Source: Peptostreptococcaceae bacterium
GTDB lineage: Bacteria > Bacillota > Clostridia > Peptostreptococcales > Peptostreptococcaceae
DNA: 9,265 nucleotides
Direction: 5' to 3'
Assembly: GCA_029983575.1 (NCBI GenBank)
Contig: JASBZE010000067.1
Location: 1 to 9,265 of the forward strand
Position numbers and translations under genes: made by a program. Below, in pieces: positions 7,069 to 9,265 of the stretch; the stretch's first letter is position 1, and each line of letters starts with the position of its first letter. The notes under the pieces were generated by a model. That model did not search any database, was not told where the DNA came from, and saw only the letters and a program-made list of their open reading frames with translations.

Positions 7069-7077
7069 ACTATAACA
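7069..7077 (-). promoter_or_regulatory. Extended -10 promoter of the flavin oxidoreductase
   Basis: On the minus strand TG-T-TATAGT (7077 to 7069) is an extended -10 element, giving a start near 7062 and a leader of about 30 nt that contains the AGGAG site. No good -35 box is seen, which is common with extended -10 promoters. Confidence 0.45.
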
Positions 7078-7118
7078 TTCTATCATCAATAAAAATAAAA
7101 CGCAAGATTTTTAATTTA

Positions 7119-7127
7119 TGTTATACT
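7119..7127 (+). promoter_or_regulatory. Extended -10 promoter of the zinc-ribbon gene
   Basis: TG-T-TATACT (7119-7127) is an extended -10 element, with the start expected near 7134, about 35 nt before ATG 7170. The -35 region is poor. Its form mirrors the divergent promoter at 7077-7069, 42 bases away. Confidence 0.45.
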
Positions 7128-7169
7128 TAATTTAAGAGATAAGTTTAATAATTGAAAGGTTGTGTATTT

Positions 7170-7691
7170 ATGAAAATCTGCAAATATTGTGAGACTGAGA
7201 GTCCGGACTATGTAACGGTTTGTGATTCGTGTGGAGCTCATGAGTTTAAAAACAAGTGCAATAACTGCTCTACTGTATTTGAATCCGGAAATTTTTGCCC
7301 TAATTGTGGAGTAAGGGTTGGAGCGGAGGAAAAGCACTGTCCTCGTTGTGGTACTTCTTATTATACTAAGTCTTGCCCAGAATGTGGTTATAATCAAAAT
7401 AATTTAAATGGTTCTAACTCAAGAACATATGGTAAACAATCATATCAGGAGCCACAAAAGCCAAAGAAGAGGGGTATGATTTGGGCATGGATTTTGGGCT
7501 GGATTTTTATGTTTCCGGTACCTATTACTATACTCGTGATGAGAGAAAAAAGGTTGAGTCAGGTATTAAAGATCGTTATTATTGCAATAGTTTGGGGTGT
7601 ATATATGTACCTGGGATACATAGGTGGAAGCAGTAAATCAGACACAACTACTACATCGATGATAATTAAATACAGTCATTTGTCTATGTAA
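7170..7691 (+). CDS. Membrane-anchored triple zinc-ribbon protein (173 aa)
   Basis: Six C-x2-C pairs (C4/C7, C18/C21, C30/C33, C43/C46, C57/C60, C69/C72) form three zinc ribbons in the first 75 residues. A polar Pro/Lys-rich linker (about 76-102) follows, then two membrane helices (about 103-123 and 132-152) joined by a short basic loop. The ribbons should face the cytoplasm. Relatives often carry a further extracytoplasmic domain after a Ser/Thr-rich linker. Here the protein stops 15 residues after SSKSDTTTT, so the C-terminus may be lost. ATG 7170 follows AAAGG at a long spacing of ten; an in-frame TTG at 7152 has no binding site. Such ribbons usually mediate protein or nucleic-acid contacts. 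Exact role unknown. Confidence 0.75.
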   Translation: MKICKYCETESPDYVTVCDSCGAHEFKNKCNNCSTVFESGNFCPNCGVRVGAEEKHCPRCGTSYYTKSCPECGYNQNNLNGSNSRTYGKQSYQEPQKPKKRGMIWAWILGWIFMFPVPITILVMREKRLSQVLKIVIIAIVWGVYMYLGYIGGSSKSDTTTTSMIIKYSHLSM

Positions 7692-7706
7692 TAATATATT
7701 TATAAT

Positions 7707-7742
7707 AGTAGTGTATTTAATTTATGGCAGTAGTGTATTTAA
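7707..7742. repeat. Perfect 14-bp direct repeat, period 22
   Basis: AGTAGTGTATTTAA occurs at 7707-7720 and again at 7729-7742, separated by eight bases, just after the zinc-ribbon stop codon. The period is two helical turns. It could be a slippage or deletion scar, or a paired binding site; no gene starts nearby. Confidence 0.6.
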
Positions 7743-7809
7743 AACAAGATATATTCAGTAATTGCTCGCTTGTATATCTATATTTCTGTAAATTGTTTTA
7801 TATGTAAAC

Positions 7810-7842
7810 AAAAAAGACTAGCCCAATCGAGCTAGCCTTTTT
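7810..7842. terminator. Bidirectional terminator between convergent genes
   Basis: AAAAAAGACTAGC (7810-7822) pairs with GCTAGCCTTTTT (7831-7842) with one mismatch around an eight-base loop. T runs leave the stem on both strands: five on plus and six on minus, where TCTTTTTTG is the better one. It separates the convergent zinc-ribbon and PTPS-like genes and can end both transcripts. The rest of the 198-base gap is AT-rich, with the direct repeat at 7707-7742 and a small hairpin at 7858-7874. Confidence 0.75.
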
Positions 7843-7857
7843 AAGTAATTAGCTGTT

Positions 7858-7874
7858 TCTAGCATTTAGCTAGA
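7858..7874 (-). repeat. Small hairpin after the PTPS-like gene
   Basis: TCTAGC (7858-7863) and GCTAGA (7869-7874) form a six-base stem with loop ATTTA, just past the minus-strand stop codon. No T run follows it. It is probably an accessory 3' hairpin ahead of the terminator at 7842-7810, whose stem shares the CTAGC core. Confidence 0.4.
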
Positions 7875-7889
7875 GGTGTAGTTAGTTTA

Positions 7890-8450
7890 TTATTTTTTGT
7901 ATCCACACTTAGGGCATACTCCGTCAACTAATTCAACTCCACAAACAGGACATCTGTCTTGAGTTCCCTTTACTTCGAATTCTTCAGAAGCAGCATTGTC
8001 ACCACTAGTGAAAGTTATCTTAGCTATGTTTAGCTTATCTTTTAATAAATCGTAAACTATCTTAATCATACCTTCAGTTGTAAGTGTTTCTTTAGTGACT
8101 ACTAATCTACATTCTGGATATGCTGTAGCTAGATCAGTTTTAAAAGCTTCACCTTTCATAGTATTAGTTGGTGTACCGTCTTTTATACCTTGTTCTTCAT
8201 ATACTTTTAATATAGCGGGAAGGATTGGGTCATCCTCTCTTAGAACTAGAGCATGGTCGAAGTTTTTCATAACGTCCCATGCAGTTTTCTTTATTTCATT
8301 ACATGGAAATACCATGTTTACACCCATATTTACAGAGTCTTCAACTTCTATTGTCAAAGTTCCTGTATGTCCATGTAGATATGCTGCCTCACCAGCAAAT
8401 CCAAAAAATCTGTGTGCATACTGAATGTCAAAACTTGTAATACTTCTCAT
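7890..8450 (-). CDS. 6-pyruvoyl-tetrahydropterin synthase / QueD-like protein with C-terminal zinc ribbon (186 aa)
   Basis: The PTPS/QueD (T-fold) family makes pterin or 7-deazaguanine precursors from dihydroneopterin triphosphate. The Zn-binding histidines are present: H13 in IQYAHRF, and H26/H28 in YLHGHTG. D65-H66 (NFDHALVL) and E126 (TLTTEGM) match the catalytic Asp-His and substrate-anchoring Glu. The catalytic Cys, four residues before the first His of HGH, is Ala22, and the usual MV-x-DF segment reads MVFPCNEIK with Cys50. Residues 167-182 add a zinc ribbon (C-x2-C-x8-C-x2-C) absent from standard QueD. ATG 8448-8450 follows AAGGAGG at a spacing of six; a start at 8486 has no such site. 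No other queuosine or folate gene lies nearby. The fold is well supported; the usual reaction is doubtful. Confidence 0.85.
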   Translation of the reverse strand: MRSITSFDIQYAHRFFGFAGEAAYLHGHTGTLTIEVEDSVNMGVNMVFPCNEIKKTAWDVMKNFDHALVLREDDPILPAILKVYEEQGIKDGTPTNTMKGEAFKTDLATAYPECRLVVTKETLTTEGMIKIVYDLLKDKLNIAKITFTSGDNAASEEFEVKGTQDRCPVCGVELVDGVCPKCGYKK

Positions 8451-8492
8451 AGTATTCCTCCTTAAAATTATATTATATTTTATCAATTGTAT

Positions 8493-8521
8493 ATAGAATA
8501 TTTACTTCTCATTCATTCTAT
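8493..8521. promoter_or_regulatory. Inverted repeat ATAGAAT-N15-ATTCTAT, possible operator
   Basis: Perfect seven-base arms at 8493-8499 and 8515-8521 lie between the divergent PTPS-like and AraC-type genes. The site sits in the leader of the PTPS-like gene and covers the weak -35 of the AraC-type promoter. It could be bound by the AraC-type protein, although AraC sites are usually direct repeats. Confidence 0.3.
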
Positions 8522-8540
8522 GATAATATTATAGTATAAT
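8512..8540 (+). promoter_or_regulatory. Probable promoter of the AraC-type gene
   Basis: TTCATT (8512-8517), a 17-base spacer and a consensus TATAAT (8535-8540) are followed by about 55 nt to the AGGGGTG site. The -10 is the right half of TATTATA-G-TATAATA (8527-8541), so a second TATAAT faces the opposite way at 8533-8528. That one may serve the PTPS-like gene, with back-to-back -10 boxes. Confidence 0.4.
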
Positions 8541-8602
8541 AATTAATAAATTAATAGCATAATTAAGCTTAAAACTAGTACGATATGACAGGGGTGTTTA
8601 TA

Positions 8603-9265
8603 ATGGAATTAATATCAGGTGCAGGGCTTTCTCAATCAATAGATAATAGAATAGCTCATTGGCATGATAGGATGGAAGTGATTGAAGTAAAAAAAGGAAT
8701 AATAATTTGTCAGATAGACGGAGATGAATATGAAATAAATGCTGGAGATATATGCATAGTGAACAGCAGGGTTATTCATAGCATTAACGCTGATGATTTT
8801 GATGCAGAGATTTATAGGTATGAGATATCTAAAAAACTTTTTACGAGAGATGAAGATATAAATAAAAGATATTTAAACCCTATGATAACAGATGAAAAAT
8901 TTTCGCATATTATTTTAGAAAATGGTGCGCCTATTACGGATGAGGTTGGAAATTTGTTAAGTGCGATCAGAGATATCACGGATAAAAAGCAACCGGCTTA
9001 CGAGTTGGCCGTAGTGGGAATAGTCCATTTATTGATGCAAAAGATTTACAACTATTATGAAAGGGATAGTAGAGAAGCTCCTATATCTGCGGACAATTTT
9101 ATTTACAGAAAGATGGCCGATTATATTTACAACAATTACATGGAGAAACTTAGCTTGGAAGACATAGCAAAAAAGGGAAATGTTAGTAAGTCAAAGGCAT
9201 GTAGCCTTTTTAATAAGTTCGCAAAGACTAGTCCTGTAGATTTCTTAAATCTATACAGACTTAAG
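8603..9265 (+). CDS. AraC-family transcriptional regulator (3' end outside window)
   Basis: The frame is open from ATG 8603 to the window end, 221 residues so far; AGGGGTG (8590-8596) gives a good ribosome binding site. Residues 1-75 are a cupin-type sensor domain: H19-W-H21 with EVIEVKKG, then INAGDICIVNSRVIH (45-59), the usual AraC N-terminal pattern that binds a small ligand. Residues 75-165 are a linker and helical dimerisation region. Residues 167-221 begin the DNA-binding domain, with the first helix-turn-helix at about 184-205 (LSLEDIAKKGNVSKSKA) and the connecting SPVDFLNLYRLK. The second helix-turn-helix lies beyond the window. It may control the divergent PTPS-like gene, itself, or a downstream gene not seen here. 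Ligand unknown. Confidence 0.85.
   Translation, partial: MELISGAGLSQSIDNRIAHWHDRMEVIEVKKGIIICQIDGDEYEINAGDICIVNSRVIHSINADDFDAEIYRYEISKKLFTRDEDINKRYLNPMITDEKFSHIILENGAPITDEVGNLLSAIRDITDKKQPAYELAVVGIVHLLMQKIYNYYERDSREAPISADNFIYRKMADYIYNNYMEKLSLEDIAKKGNVSKSKACSLFNKFAKTSPVDFLNLYRLK

Noticed and set aside
7116..7397. Minus-strand frame of 93 codons opposite the zinc-ribbon gene
   Set aside because: Antisense shadow; the plus strand encodes regularly spaced C-x2-C pairs.
8095..8424. Plus-strand open frame of 109 codons
   Set aside because: It lies wholly inside the PTPS-like gene on the other strand, has no ribosome binding site, and the minus-strand protein has clear family motifs.
8563..8572. 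Perfect 10-bp palindrome TTAAGCTTAA
   Set aside because: Short and AT-rich; expected by chance in such DNA and not placed relative to a promoter box.
8451..8602. preQ1 riboswitch before the QueD-like gene
   Set aside because: The leader is short and AT-rich; I could not see the small C-rich-loop pseudoknot or the A-rich tail next to the ribosome binding site.

Overview
The window is AT-rich with low-GC codon choice and strong AGGAGG-type ribosome binding sites. It encodes a monoderm-style RND exporter, a TIM-barrel flavin enoate reductase with a Cys cluster, and zinc-ribbon proteins. This points to an anaerobic Bacillota of the Clostridia (Peptostreptococcales/Tissierellales-like); genus cannot be fixed from the sequence alone.

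Layout. Positions 1-785 hold a run of tiny, tightly packed plus-strand genes: the 3' end of an unidentified gene, two unrecognised small acidic proteins, and what looks like the N-terminal stump of a YjcQ-like protein. They are followed by two hairpins, the second a likely terminator. This looks like a worn accessory patch. Positions 976-5802 form the centrepiece: a TetR-type regulator on the minus strand, divergent from a two-gene plus-strand operon. The operon encodes an MMPL/RND membrane exporter (using a TTG start) and, 13 bp downstream, a secreted protein with two arrays of L-x-x-G heptads around a helical middle. An imperfect palindrome covers exactly the -35 and -10 boxes of the operon, which suggests repression by the TetR protein. 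The operon ends in a long terminator whose loop carries a second, separate inverted repeat.

Positions 5937-7691 hold a divergent pair: an OYE-family flavin oxidoreductase (minus) and a membrane-anchored protein with three zinc ribbons (plus), each preceded by an extended -10 promoter. Positions 7890-9265 hold a second divergent pair: a PTPS/QueD-fold protein (minus) with Ala at the usual catalytic Cys position and an added C-terminal zinc ribbon, and an AraC-type regulator (plus) cut by the window end. A bidirectional terminator separates the zinc-ribbon gene from the PTPS-like gene.

The most coherent system is the regulator-pump-coiled-coil module. The exporter keeps both Asp-Tyr pairs expected of proton-driven MMPL pumps. 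The secreted heptad-repeat protein is a candidate for an extracytoplasmic partner, much as YhgE/Pip and EsaA carry comparable extracellular coiled coils. The most unusual single protein is the PTPS-like one, whose chemistry is probably not canonical QueD.
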